Below, piece by piece: positions 1 to 8,802 of a stretch of DNA of 23,104 bases (within the stretch, counting starts at the first letter, position 1; the number at the start of each line of letters is the position of its first letter). Made by a program: the position numbers and the translations under genes. The stretch lies in contig JAEYQZ010000089.1 of assembly GCA_023409695.1 (NCBI GenBank), positions 1-23,104 on the forward strand, in the 5' to 3' direction. The stretch is from Methanobacteriota archaeon. Lineage in GTDB: Archaea; Methanobacteriota; Methanobacteria; Methanobacteriales; Methanobacteriaceae. The notes under the pieces were generated by a model. That model ran no database searches and was not told where the DNA came from. It saw only the letters and a program-made list of their open reading frames with translations.

Positions 1-574
1 AGTATTCGAGGTCTACAACTCTAACTCCTATTTCTGCTCCTGCTTCTTCAGTTACGTATGGGTCATAAACAAGAATTTCCATTCCAAATGCTTTTGCCCT
101 TATGGAAACCTGGGTTCCAATTCTTCCTAAACCTATAATACCAAGGGTTTTACCATTCAGTTCTATACCCATGAATTTGCTTTTTTCCCATTTTCCTTCT
201 TTTACTGACTTATCTGCAATTGAAATTTTCCTTATAAGTGTCATTATAAGTCCCATGGTGTGCTCTGCAACAGTTATTGAAGTTGATTCCGGCGCATTAA
301 CTACCATTATTCCTTTTTCTGTAGCAGCAGCCATATCAACGTTATCTACACCAACACCTGCTCTCGCTATAATTTTAAGCTTTTCTGCCGCTTCTATTAC
401 AGCACGAGTTACTTTGGTCCTGCTTCTTACAATAATAGCATCAAAATCTTTAATTTCTTCTATGAGCTCTTCTTGAGTAATGGAAGTGTTTACTACAACA
501 TCAGCCACATCTTCAAGCTCTTTAATTCCTTTTTCATTTATTTGATCAGCTATGATTACCTTCATCTTATCCAT
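1..574 (-). CDS. serA: D-3-phosphoglycerate dehydrogenase, N-terminal part (cut by window edge)
   Basis: Catalyses NAD-dependent oxidation of 3-phosphoglycerate to 3-phosphohydroxypyruvate, the first step of serine synthesis in the cytoplasm. The gene runs off the left edge: 191 residues are visible, against roughly 520-530 for archaeal SerA with its C-terminal regulatory domains. Visible are the N-terminal substrate-binding part with RSRTKVT (50-56) and ARAGVGVDNVD (70-80), then VNAPESTS (92-99), then the dinucleotide-binding loop GLGRIG (148-153) and acidic D171 in VYDPY at the end of the second Rossmann strand. These are textbook D-2-hydroxyacid dehydrogenase motifs and the wording is specifically SerA-like. 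The start is ATG at 574, preceded by a GGTGA site; a second ATG three codons in is possible. It is divergent from the GT20 genes. The family call is near certain; the catalytic Arg/Glu/His lie outside the window. Confidence 0.94.
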   Translation of the reverse strand, partial: MDKMKVIIADQINEKGIKELEDVADVVVNTSITQEELIEEIKDFDAIIVRSRTKVTRAVIEAAEKLKIIARAGVGVDNVDMAAATEKGIMVVNAPESTSITVAEHTMGLIMTLIRKISIADKSVKEGKWEKSKFMGIELNGKTLGIIGLGRIGTQVSIRAKAFGMEILVYDPYVTEEAGAEIGVRVVDLEY

Positions 575-1039
575 TATTTCACCAGCCGCATATCTATTTT
601 ATAATTTGCCATGATTTGTGCAAATGTAACTATAAGTCTCATATGAATTATGAATGAAAAAAGTTTAAAAATTTAAGCAAATCACTTATTAACTAAATAA
701 CATTCTTCACATGATCACAGCATGAGCCTAAACTATAGAATCACTACTGTACAATATAGATAAATAAATTTAAACTATCGAGAATTTAATTTAATTATAT
801 ATATTGTTATAAGTTTTGTTGTTTATGATTTAAACTAATTAGTATAAAATTCAATAACCTTCAACGAAATTAAGTACAATATTATCATCATTTAATAATG
901 ACCTTCTGTAATTTCTAGATTTTTAAAATCCTCCCTTTAAATTATTGTATCTCCTATTTTATTTAAATGAAAATAAATTTAAATCTGTTGTTACAGAGTA
1001 TTAAATAATACATAAAATTTATTAATTGAGGGGATATGA
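575..1039. other. AT-rich divergent intergenic region (465 bp)
   Basis: No credible gene is seen on either strand. It separates the divergent serA and first GT20 gene and must hold both promoters. An A/T-only stretch read as TTATAAAATA on the minus strand (about 594-605) lies close upstream of serA and could be its TATA box. On the plus side several T/A-rich candidates (about 976-1012) precede the GT20 gene, and none stands out. I see no convincing hairpin, repeat or RNA gene. Confidence 0.5.
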
Positions 1040-1042
1040 ATT
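1028..1042 (+). promoter_or_regulatory. Ribosome-binding site and ATT start of GT20 gene 1
   Basis: GAGGGGAT (1028-1035) is followed by ATT at 1040, eight bases after the GAGG core. The reading frame of the glycosyltransferase is closed by TGA at 1037-1039 immediately upstream, and it holds no ATG, GTG or TTG between there and the conserved N-terminal motif. ATT is therefore the best-placed initiation codon. The paralogue at 2892 has the same arrangement. Confidence 0.6.
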
Positions 1043-2527
1043 ACATATGATACTCAAGAACAGATAAACAAATTCTTAGAAGATAAAAATTTAATTGTTG
1101 CATCAAATAGAGGCCCTGTTGAATTTCATATTAAAGAAGGAAGAACTGAAATGAAAAGAGGTGGAGGAGGGCTAGTATCTACTCTACTTCCATTTATGAC
1201 TCGCGTTAAGGGATCATGGGTTGCAAGTGCCATGACTGAAGGAGATAGGGAAATAGCAGCGAAACATAAAAAATGCATGGTGCCAATTCCCGAAGACAAT
1301 CCTGATTTTTGCGTTTCTTTTGTTGTCGTAGACCCAGAAATATATAAAGACTATTACAGCGTAATTAGTAATCCCCTTATCTGGTTTGTGCAGCATTATA
1401 TGTGGAATACCCCCTACACTCCAGAAATTGATGATAACATCCATAAAGCATGGCATGACAGTTATGTATACGTAAACCAGCAGTTTGCAGAAAGAATTGT
1501 AGAAGAAGTAAAACTAAGTGAAAAAAAGCCTTTGATCATGCTTCAAGATTATCATTTATACACCTGTCCAGGTTATATACGGGAGAAACTTGATGATATT
1601 TTTCTAAGCCATTTTATCCATATTCCATGGCCCCAATCAGAATATTTCAGTATTCTTCCAGAGTATATGCAGGAAGCTATTATTAAAGGGTTGTTATCCA
1701 ACGATATAGTTGGATTTCATCTGGAAAAATATTCCCGGAATTTTCTATATACCTGTGAGCCCTACGTAGATAAAGTAGATTACAAAACTGATACAATCTG
1801 GTATGAAGGGCGTAGAATTTTTGTAAAACATTATCCCATATCCGTTGATGATAAAAAACTCATAGAAAATGCAAAAAGCCCAGAAGTGATAAAAAAAGAG
1901 GAAATAATTAAAAAAATCAAGGGAGATAATTTTTTACTATATAGAACTGATAGAGCAGACTTAAGTAAAAATATAATCCGTGGATTTAAAGCTTATGAAC
2001 TATTTTTACAGAAGCATCCGGAATTTCATGGAAAAGTAGTATTTCTATCAACAGGAATGCCTACAAGACAGCAGATAAAAGAATACTGCGATTATAGAGA
2101 TGAATCCTACAGAATAATCGATTCAATAAATGAAAGGTATTCTAAAGATGGTTGGGTGCCAATTAAACAGATTTTTAAGGCAGATTATGGACTCGTAACT
2201 GCGGCCTTTAAACATTATGATTGTTTACTTGTAAACCCCATTATAGATGGTATGAATATCGTTGCCAAAGAAGGACCTGTAGTAAATGAAAATAATGGCG
2301 TTTTAATAATGTCAAATGGTGCAGGTTCTTACGAAGAGCTTAAAGATTATTCTATCATTGTGAATGCTTATGATATCAGCCAAACAGCAGATGCAATATA
2401 TCGGGCCATTATGATGAGCAAACATGAACGACAAAGACTTATTGAAGGACTTAAAAAAACTGTCTGCGAAAGAAATGTTTATATATGGATGCAAGAGCAG
2501 TTTAACGACATTCGTAAGCTATTTTAA
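1040..2527 (+). CDS. GT20 glycosyltransferase, trehalose-6-phosphate synthase-like (paralogue 1, ATT start)
   Basis: GT-B fold retaining glycosyltransferase of family GT20, expected to transfer a sugar from a nucleotide sugar to a phosphorylated acceptor, as OtsA makes trehalose 6-phosphate. From ATT the product is 495 residues. Motifs in order: LIVASNRGPV (18-27; OtsA has VSNR here), the glycine loop GGGGLV (41-46), MLQDYHL, HIPWPQSEYF (OtsA HIPFP-E-F), SNDIVGFH, R305-A-D-L-S-K310 (the nucleotide-sugar phosphate-binding Arg/Lys of OtsA RLDYSK), and D403-GMN (OtsA DGMNLVAKE). The first in-frame ATG (1151) would delete the SNRGP motif, and the paralogue downstream is homologous well upstream of it, so I reject that start. 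There is no phosphatase (OtsB) nearby. The acceptor is not determinable: trehalose 6-phosphate is the default guess, but a glucosylglycerol-phosphate-type product is possible. Family certain, substrate open. Confidence 0.85.
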   Translation: MTYDTQEQINKFLEDKNLIVASNRGPVEFHIKEGRTEMKRGGGGLVSTLLPFMTRVKGSWVASAMTEGDREIAAKHKKCMVPIPEDNPDFCVSFVVVDPEIYKDYYSVISNPLIWFVQHYMWNTPYTPEIDDNIHKAWHDSYVYVNQQFAERIVEEVKLSEKKPLIMLQDYHLYTCPGYIREKLDDIFLSHFIHIPWPQSEYFSILPEYMQEAIIKGLLSNDIVGFHLEKYSRNFLYTCEPYVDKVDYKTDTIWYEGRRIFVKHYPISVDDKKLIENAKSPEVIKKEEIIKKIKGDNFLLYRTDRADLSKNIIRGFKAYELFLQKHPEFHGKVVFLSTGMPTRQQIKEYCDYRDESYRIIDSINERYSKDGWVPIKQIFKADYGLVTAAFKHYDCLLVNPIIDGMNIVAKEGPVVNENNGVLIMSNGAGSYEELKDYSIIVNAYDISQTADAIYRAIMMSKHERQRLIEGLKKTVCERNVYIWMQEQFNDIRKLF

Positions 2528-2891
2528 GTTAGATATACTTTAATTTGTAGTAAATTCTTATTTTTAACTTATCGTTAATTTATCTGAAAATAATTATTTA
2601 AAGAATAACATTATTTTAAGCTTGTTTTTTAGCTGCAAATCTCCTTTTGAGTTCAAAAAATCAAAATAAATATAAATTCCTTAAAACATATATTAATAAA
2701 GGAAGTTTTTTTAACAACAACCATGACTTGAAGGTAGTGCAGATGATTATCATAAAATTATGTGAATCATATTGTAAATTGCGCTTTTTAGTACTTCAAA
2801 GAGCTAAAATTACAATTTAATACAGGACAAAGTTTATACATGTATTATGGAAATGGGCGTTTAATAAAATTAATATCAGGAGGAAATTAAA
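2528..2891 (+). other. Intergenic region between GT20 paralogues (364 bp)
   Basis: Strongly AT-rich, with no credible gene. T-rich runs shortly after the first gene (for example near 2624-2630 and 2706-2712) could end its transcript, but I find no solid hairpin. A TATA box candidate for the second gene lies at 2833-2840. The length and the promoter candidate suggest that the two paralogues are transcribed separately. Confidence 0.45.
2833..2840 (+). promoter_or_regulatory. Candidate TATA box for GT20 gene 2
   Basis: TTTATACA preceded by AAAG (purine-rich BRE-like). A start of transcription 25-27 bases downstream would give a leader of about 30 bases that contains the AGGAGG site. Consensus match only; other A/T-rich stretches nearby could serve instead. 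Confidence 0.4.
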
Positions 2892-2894
2892 ATT
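2878..2894 (+). promoter_or_regulatory. Strong ribosome-binding site and ATT start of GT20 gene 2
   Basis: AGGAGG (2878-2883) is a near-perfect Shine-Dalgarno. ATT at 2892 lies eight bases after it and is in the frame of the glycosyltransferase. That frame is closed upstream by TAA at 2871-2873 and has no ATG, GTG or TTG before the SNRGPV motif. The nearest ATG (2905) is in another frame and stops after three codons. Confidence 0.65.
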
Positions 2895-4376
2895 TCAATT
2901 TCAGATGAATGCATAAATCGATTCCTTGAAGATAAAAATTTAATCATAGCATCTAACCGTGGACCAGTAGAATTCTTTTATGAAGATAATGGTGAAATAG
3001 GGATTAAGATAGGGGCAGGTGGAATTGTTCCCACTTTACTTCCATTTATGGAGAAAACCGGAGGTACATGGGTCGCAAGCGCTATGACCGATGCAGATAT
3101 AGACATGGTAGGCAGATTTCCAGAAAATAGAATTCCATTCCCCCTGGAAAAACCAAAGTTAAATGTTCAATTAATTATATTAGACAAAGAAAAGTACAAC
3201 GAATTTTATAACTCTTTTCATAATCCGTTTTTATGGTTTATACATCATTATCTGTGGAATTTAACATATGCTCCTGAAATTGATGATAACATACACCAAG
3301 CATGGGCTAGCTATCAATATGTAAATCAGAGATTTGCAGAAGAAATAATTGGAGAAGTGAATTTATCAGATAAAGAACCTTTAATTATGCTTCAGGATAC
3401 TCATTTACAAACATGTTCATGGTATATCCGCCAAAAGTTTGATGATATTTTTCTGAGTCAGTTTATACACATACCGTGGCCTCAATCAGATTATTTCAGC
3501 ATATATCCCCGATATATTGGAAAAGCCATCATAGAAGGGCTTCTATCTAATGACCACATTGGTTTTCATATTGAAAGATATGTGAAAAATTTTCTGATGA
3601 CCTGCGAAAAATATGCAGATGAAGTAGACTTTAAAAATAATATAGTACATTATGATGGCCGTGAAATCTTTGTAAAGAACTATCCCATTTCTGTTGATGT
3701 TAATAAGTTAAATGAATTTGCAAAATCCAATGAAGTTTTAAAACAGGAGCAGTATGTAAAGAAAATTAAAGGAAATAACTTTTTAATTTACAGAACTGAA
3801 AGAACTGACCCCAGTAAAAATATTATAAGGGGTTTTAAGGCATACGATCTTTTCTTTCAAAAGCATCCTGAATTTAAGGGAAAGGTTACATTTTTCATAA
3901 CAGGGGTGACAAGTAGAGAAAATGTAAAGGAATACAGGGAATATAAAACTAATGTAAGCAATATAATCAATGAAATCAATGCGAAATACTCTAAAGATGG
4001 GTGGAAGCCTATAATTCCTCATTTCGATGCGGAATATTCACTTGTAACTGCTGCATTTAAAAACTATGATTGCCTTTTAATAAATTCAATTAATGATGGA
4101 ATGAACATCGTCCCTAAAGAAGGAAGTATTGTAAATGAAAATAATGGCGTCTTAATACTATCTGAGACTACAGGGGCTTATGATGAACTTAAAAAACATG
4201 CAATTGATATAAATGCACTGGATATTTCAGAAACTGCAGATGCTATTTACAAATCAGTTACAATGAAAGATGACGAACGTAAAAAACGTTTAGATGGGCT
4301 TAAAAAGACCATCTGTGAATATGATGTATATAAATGGATGGGAGAACAGTTCAACGATATTCAAAAACTATTTTAA
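2892..4376 (+). CDS. GT20 glycosyltransferase, trehalose-6-phosphate synthase-like (paralogue 2, ATT start)
   Basis: Tandem paralogue of the preceding gene, 494 residues from ATT, one residue shorter. The homology starts almost at the proposed start: FLEDKNL then ASNRGPVEF occur in both. Motifs: LIIASNRGPV near residues 17-26, GAGGIVPTLLPF, MLQDTHL (Thr where paralogue 1 and OtsA have Tyr), HIPWPQSDYF, GFHIERY, R304-T-D-P-S-K309, and D402-GMNIVPKEG. Catalytic and nucleotide-binding motifs are kept, so it should be an active GT20 enzyme using the same kind of donor. Differences cluster in the N-terminal acceptor-side half, so the acceptor may differ. The first ATG in frame (3048) would remove both the SNRGP and glycine-loop motifs and is rejected. 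The next gene follows after 45 bp and may be co-transcribed. No frameshift or internal stop is seen. Confidence 0.85.
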   Translation: MSISDECINRFLEDKNLIIASNRGPVEFFYEDNGEIGIKIGAGGIVPTLLPFMEKTGGTWVASAMTDADIDMVGRFPENRIPFPLEKPKLNVQLIILDKEKYNEFYNSFHNPFLWFIHHYLWNLTYAPEIDDNIHQAWASYQYVNQRFAEEIIGEVNLSDKEPLIMLQDTHLQTCSWYIRQKFDDIFLSQFIHIPWPQSDYFSIYPRYIGKAIIEGLLSNDHIGFHIERYVKNFLMTCEKYADEVDFKNNIVHYDGREIFVKNYPISVDVNKLNEFAKSNEVLKQEQYVKKIKGNNFLIYRTERTDPSKNIIRGFKAYDLFFQKHPEFKGKVTFFITGVTSRENVKEYREYKTNVSNIINEINAKYSKDGWKPIIPHFDAEYSLVTAAFKNYDCLLINSINDGMNIVPKEGSIVNENNGVLILSETTGAYDELKKHAIDINALDISETADAIYKSVTMKDDERKKRLDGLKKTICEYDVYKWMGEQFNDIQKLF

Positions 4377-4421
4377 GCACATGATAAATAGTTAGTTCAC
4401 TGTTTACAGGGAGGTAAAAAT

Positions 4422-4757
4422 ATGGATGTAAATGAATTCATTGTGGTAAGTTCAAACTACGTACCTGGATACAAATCTGTTGAAACCCATGGATTTGTAT
4501 ATGGACTGACTGTAAGAAGTAGAGGTCTTGGCGGACAAATTGGTGCAGGAATACGTTCCATGTTTGGTGGGGAAATAAAAGAATATGTTAAAATGATGGA
4601 AGATACAAGAGATGAAGCTTTACGCAGAATGGTACGTCATGCACAATCAATGGGAGCTAACGCAGTAGTAAGTGTGCGTTATGATTCAAATGACATTTCA
4701 GATGTGATGCAGGAAATTTTAGCCTATGGAACTGCAATAACTGTCGAAAAGGAGTAA
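4422..4757 (+). CDS. YbjQ/UPF0145 family protein
   Basis: A 111-residue protein matching the YbjQ/UPF0145 family (called heavy-metal-binding domain in databases; the biochemical role is unknown). The family signature is visible: an N-terminal strand ending VPGYKSVETHGFVYGLTV, a glycine-rich GLGGQIGAGIRSMFGGEI segment, a central helix with the motif EYVKMMEDTRDEAL, and a C-terminal GANAVVSVRYDS strand. Members form pentameric rings in solved structures, as I recall. Length is normal and there is no signal peptide or membrane helix. The start is ATG behind a very good GGGAGGT site. It may be co-transcribed with the GT20 gene upstream (45-bp gap) and with the next gene (13-bp gap), but no functional link is evident. 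Confidence 0.88.
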   Translation: MDVNEFIVVSSNYVPGYKSVETHGFVYGLTVRSRGLGGQIGAGIRSMFGGEIKEYVKMMEDTRDEALRRMVRHAQSMGANAVVSVRYDSNDISDVMQEILAYGTAITVEKE

Positions 4758-4770
4758 ATTTGGGATAAAA

Positions 4771-5520
4771 ATGTTTGAAGGAAATATTAAAATCAACGAC
4801 AGAGAAATACCAAGAACTCTTCTTGGAACTTCTCCTTTTATAGGGGCAACTCAATTTGGACACAGATCTCGACTTTATCAATTAGACCTTTACGATAAAC
4901 CAGAGAACATACTTAAAATACTTAAAAAATCACATGAACTTGGAATTACCGGTATTCAGCTCATACCTTACGAACCTGTAATAAAAGCTCTTAATTGGGC
5001 TGCAGACGAAGGTTATGATTTTAATATCGTTGGAACTGTGAGACAGGACTGTGAAAATGAAGATATAGAACTTCTATCCCAGCTTGGAGCAAGCACAATG
5101 CTTCTCCACGGCGCAATCACTGACAGTTTGAATTATGATTTTTTAGCTGAAAAGCTTGAAAAGATACAGCAAACAGAGGCAGTTCCAGGGCTTACGACAC
5201 TCAAGCCTTTTAATACAACAAAAAATCTATTAGAGTCACCCATATTGGACTTATTTGATATTTATATGATCCCTGTAAATAAACTGGGATATCTAATGGA
5301 TACTGATGCATTTATAGCTAAAGAGCGTGCTGAATTTAAAGATATAATTATTAAATTAAATAAAACAATCATCGCAATGCAGACTATGGCTGCTGGAATA
5401 CTTACTCCTGGCGATGCTTTCGATTTTCTTAAAACATTAGATTATGTTAATTTAATGACTGTGGGAATCGCCTCTGAGGCTGAAGCTGAAGAGACTTTTG
5501 GTCTGCTTAAAAATAAGTAG
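4771..5520 (+). CDS. Conserved archaeal protein, TIM-barrel/aldo-keto-reductase-like
   Basis: A 249-residue soluble protein of no assigned function. The N-terminal strand TLLGTSPFIGATQFGHRS resembles the first strand of aldo-keto reductases. Alternating strands and helices follow (GITGIQLIPY, FNIVGTVRQD, ASTMLLHGAI, DIYMIPVNKLG, TIIAMQTMAAG, VNLMTVGIAS), consistent with a beta/alpha barrel. The late segment MQTMAAGILTPGDAFDFL followed by MTVGIASEAEAEETF resembles the C-terminal part of AKR-like barrels, where such loops contact a cofactor. The usual AKR tetrad (Asp-Tyr-Lys-His) is not clearly recognisable, so oxidoreductase activity is not claimed. The ATG at 4771 has only a weak GGGAT site; with a 13-bp gap after the YbjQ gene, translation may be coupled. 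It ends before a hairpin terminator. Confidence 0.75.
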   Translation: MFEGNIKINDREIPRTLLGTSPFIGATQFGHRSRLYQLDLYDKPENILKILKKSHELGITGIQLIPYEPVIKALNWAADEGYDFNIVGTVRQDCENEDIELLSQLGASTMLLHGAITDSLNYDFLAEKLEKIQQTEAVPGLTTLKPFNTTKNLLESPILDLFDIYMIPVNKLGYLMDTDAFIAKERAEFKDIIIKLNKTIIAMQTMAAGILTPGDAFDFLKTLDYVNLMTVGIASEAEAEETFGLLKNK

Positions 5521-5652
5521 TCCTAAAAATTTTATTTTTTGGTTTGGAGTTATTTAAAGAGCAGTTAATTAATTTTAATTTGAAATATAAGATTTTAATT
5601 GGTTTTGAAATAATAAAATTTAAAAAAGTAAGAATTCGCTTTGATTCGCGAT

Positions 5653-5695
5653 CTCCGAGCTTAAAAATTTTTTATTTTTGAGCGAGGGGTTTTTT
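5653..5695 (+). terminator. Hairpin terminator downstream of 4771-5520
   Basis: GCTTAAAAAT (5659-5668) pairs with ATTTTTGAGC (5674-5683, one G-T pair) around a five-T loop. CTC (5653-5655) and GAG (5684-5686) extend the stem across a three-base bulge. A run of T follows at 5690-5695. It fits an end point for plus-strand transcripts from the YbjQ/TIM-barrel pair. Confidence 0.55.
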
Positions 5696-5698
5696 GAT

Positions 5699-5725
5699 CA
5701 ACCTTTTTTCTCTGAAAAAAGGTTG
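5699..5725 (-). terminator. Perfect 11-bp hairpin directly after the HTH gene stop
   Basis: CAACCTTTTTT (5699-5709) and AAAAAAGGTTG (5715-5725) are exact inverted repeats around CTCTG. The hairpin abuts the stop codon of the minus-strand regulator gene. Read on the minus strand the second arm ends in T's, and the plus-strand reading is similar, so it may work for both convergent genes. Confidence 0.6.
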
Positions 5726-6667
5726 TTAGTTACATTCTTCTTTTCGTTCTCTAATGATCTTCAAGAATTCGCCGCGGCTTTCCATTTCGCTCATTTCCCA
5801 ACTATGAACAGCTGGAACACCTTCAATACAGCTTAAAGGTTTTTTATTCTTTAAAATGAATACTGCATCTGTTCCAGTTACACCTGCAAGGTCTTTAACA
5901 TTTACTGCCATTCTTTCAAGAATCTTTTGGTTCCTGTTTTTTTCCATGTTGGTTATCATGGCAATCTTTTCTTTTAATTGAGGATCACTGGTTGTAAGCG
6001 CGTCAAAAGGAGTTTTGCTGGTTGGAATAATACCAAATCCTAATTTAATTAACTCTTTTGGTGTTTTTTCAGTGATGACCTCTTTTTCGGCTTCCGGGAC
6101 TTTAAATAGATCAACTGAAAGTGTGATTTTCATGTTTAAAATAGTTTCAAGGGTTATTACTGTTTCAGGAGATGCCCTAACCTGCCCACGTTCATATTTA
6201 TATATAGTTTCACGTGACACATGAGCTTTATCCGCTAATTCTTTAAGGGAAAGGTTTTCTCTTTCTCTAGCTTCTTTAATAGCTTCACCATCTATCTGAA
6301 CAAAGTATCCTCCACGGTCTGCAAATACTTCAGGATAAATTTCTTCTGTAATCATGTTTCGGAGAGTTTCGGGGGCAATTACAGGTATTCCGTGCCTTTC
6401 ATAGACAACATCCTCTTCCAAATATTCATATTTGGATTTTACTCCTACAACTAGAGGAGATGCTAGAAAAGTGCTTGCTAACTTCTTTATTTCCTCTGCC
6501 TGCTGTCCTGTAAAAGAATCTATATTGATTAAAACTTTAAGTAATAGCAGCAACAATCTTTTTCGAGCGACCATATCAAAACAACTTCTATCATATATGT
6601 GAGAAGTTTCAAAATTATGGTTTGCCAAAAGTTCGTTTATTTCTCTTAAGATATGATCCCTTTGCAT
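5726..6667 (-). CDS. Archaeal HTH-type transcriptional regulator (Cro/C1 family)
   Basis: A 313-residue DNA-binding protein of a conserved archaeal family with a central Cro/C1 helix-turn-helix (about residues 128-181). The HTH reads AREREN-LSLKELADKAHVS then RETIYKYERGQ, with the classic ETIYKYE recognition helix. The N-terminal region (about 1-120) contains the motif RHGIPVIAPETL; the C-terminal region (about 195-313) contains TSKTPFDALTTS and has no recognised effector domain. The start is ATG at 6667 behind GGTGAT; an upstream in-frame GTG overlaps that ribosome-binding site and is rejected. The gene is divergent from tiaS over only 50 bp, so the two promoters must overlap and the protein may regulate itself and tiaS (inference). 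Target genes are unknown. Confidence 0.88.
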   Translation of the reverse strand: MQRDHILREINELLANHNFETSHIYDRSCFDMVARKRLLLLLLKVLINIDSFTGQQAEEIKKLASTFLASPLVVGVKSKYEYLEEDVVYERHGIPVIAPETLRNMITEEIYPEVFADRGGYFVQIDGEAIKEARERENLSLKELADKAHVSRETIYKYERGQVRASPETVITLETILNMKITLSVDLFKVPEAEKEVITEKTPKELIKLGFGIIPTSKTPFDALTTSDPQLKEKIAMITNMEKNRNQKILERMAVNVKDLAGVTGTDAVFILKNKKPLSCIEGVPAVHSWEMSEMESRGEFLKIIRERKEECN

Positions 6668-6717
6668 TTTGATCACCGAATTAGATCTATGTAATTGTAT
6701 ATTGTCAGGTGAATTTT

Positions 6718-7968
<1,251 letters not shown>

Positions 7969-7993
7969 TTCATTTTTAACCCATTAATTTTAT

Positions 7994-8440
7994 TTAAATT
8001 TCCATTTCACCAGGCAGCCTTGCCCAGTTAATCCAGAAATCTCCAAGAGAGTCGGATAATTTGATGAATGAATCATAATCACTGGGTTTAACGATAAAAG
8101 CATTTGCATGATAGGCATATGCACATAGCATGTCTCTTTCATTTCTGGATGCAGAAATAATTATCACTGGAATTAACTTTAAGTGATTGTTTGTTTTGAC
8201 TTTTTTTAAGACATCAAAACCTCCAGTTGGAGGTATATTGATATCAAGTAGAATTATATCGGGTTTAGGGACATTAGTATACTTTTCCTGACGATTTAAG
8301 AAATTATTGGCTTCGTTGCTATTTTTAACTGAATAAAATTCATTTTGAAATGTTGATTCTTTAAATGCTTCTTTAAAGAGGCGAATATCTGCCGGATTAT
8401 CCTCAACTAATAATATTTTAGTAAATTCAAGATCAGACAT
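7994..8440 (-). CDS. Stand-alone response regulator receiver protein
   Basis: A 148-residue single-domain CheY-like receiver, of the Rcp1/hybrid-sensor-associated type common in Methanobacterium. Visible are the acidic pocket E13-D14 (ILLVEDNPAD), phospho-acceptor D66 in LLDINIPPTGGFD, S96 in IISAS at the switch Ser/Thr position, and K118 in IVKPSD. After the receiver there is only a short tail and no DNA-binding or enzymatic output domain, so it probably acts by protein contact in a phosphorelay with a PAS/GAF histidine kinase encoded elsewhere; none is in the window. The ATG at 8440 is preceded by AGTGAT. It is convergent with tiaS (25-bp gap) and divergent from the PrpD-like gene. The input signal is unknown. 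Confidence 0.92.
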   Translation of the reverse strand: MSDLEFTKILLVEDNPADIRLFKEAFKESTFQNEFYSVKNSNEANNFLNRQEKYTNVPKPDIILLDINIPPTGGFDVLKKVKTNNHLKLIPVIIISASRNERDMLCAYAYHANAFIVKPSDYDSFIKLSDSLGDFWINWARLPGEMEI

Positions 8441-8802
8441 ACCATCACTTTCTCAGTTTATTTAAGTTACAGAACAATATACGAACATCAAATCAACTTA
8501 TTATTCTTAAGTTTACCTGGGTGTCATATTCAAATTAATTCAATCATTTACTGTCCGCATTCTGGCTTAATATTTGTATTTTATCCTATAAAAAGTTATT
8601 CCAAATATGATCGTCTATGAATATTATCACACCCTTTTCTGGTGCAAATGTACATACTATTATAATATATAGAAGTAGTGAATTGGATAAGAACTGATGT
8701 ATAATTGAATCTAATCATTTTAAGTAATATTAATCTGTTATTTTATATTATTAGTAGATCTAGATCCTTTTCTAACTAGTCATTATCAACTTTTATCTAA
8801 TT

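Noticed and set aside
102..476. Plus-strand open frame of 124 codons at the left end
   Set aside because: It is the antisense shadow of serA, whose minus-strand translation has clear dehydrogenase motifs across the whole stretch.
1151..1153. ATG as start of the first GT20 gene
   Set aside because: It would delete the SNRGPV motif, and coding homology with the paralogue continues 37 codons upstream; no ribosome-binding site fits better than the one at 1028.
2743..2820. 25-codon open frame between the GT20 genes
   Set aside because: Weak ribosome-binding context, no recognisable sequence, and such short frames are expected by chance in AT-rich spacers.
1028..2916. Pseudogene or programmed frameshift explanation for the missing ATG starts
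   Set aside because: Both genes are intact to the stop. The nearby ATGs would need opposite frame shifts in the two genes, while ATT with correct spacing explains both.
3048..3050. ATG as start of the second GT20 gene
   Set aside because: It lies inside the conserved N-terminal domain and would remove both the SNRGP and glycine-loop motifs.
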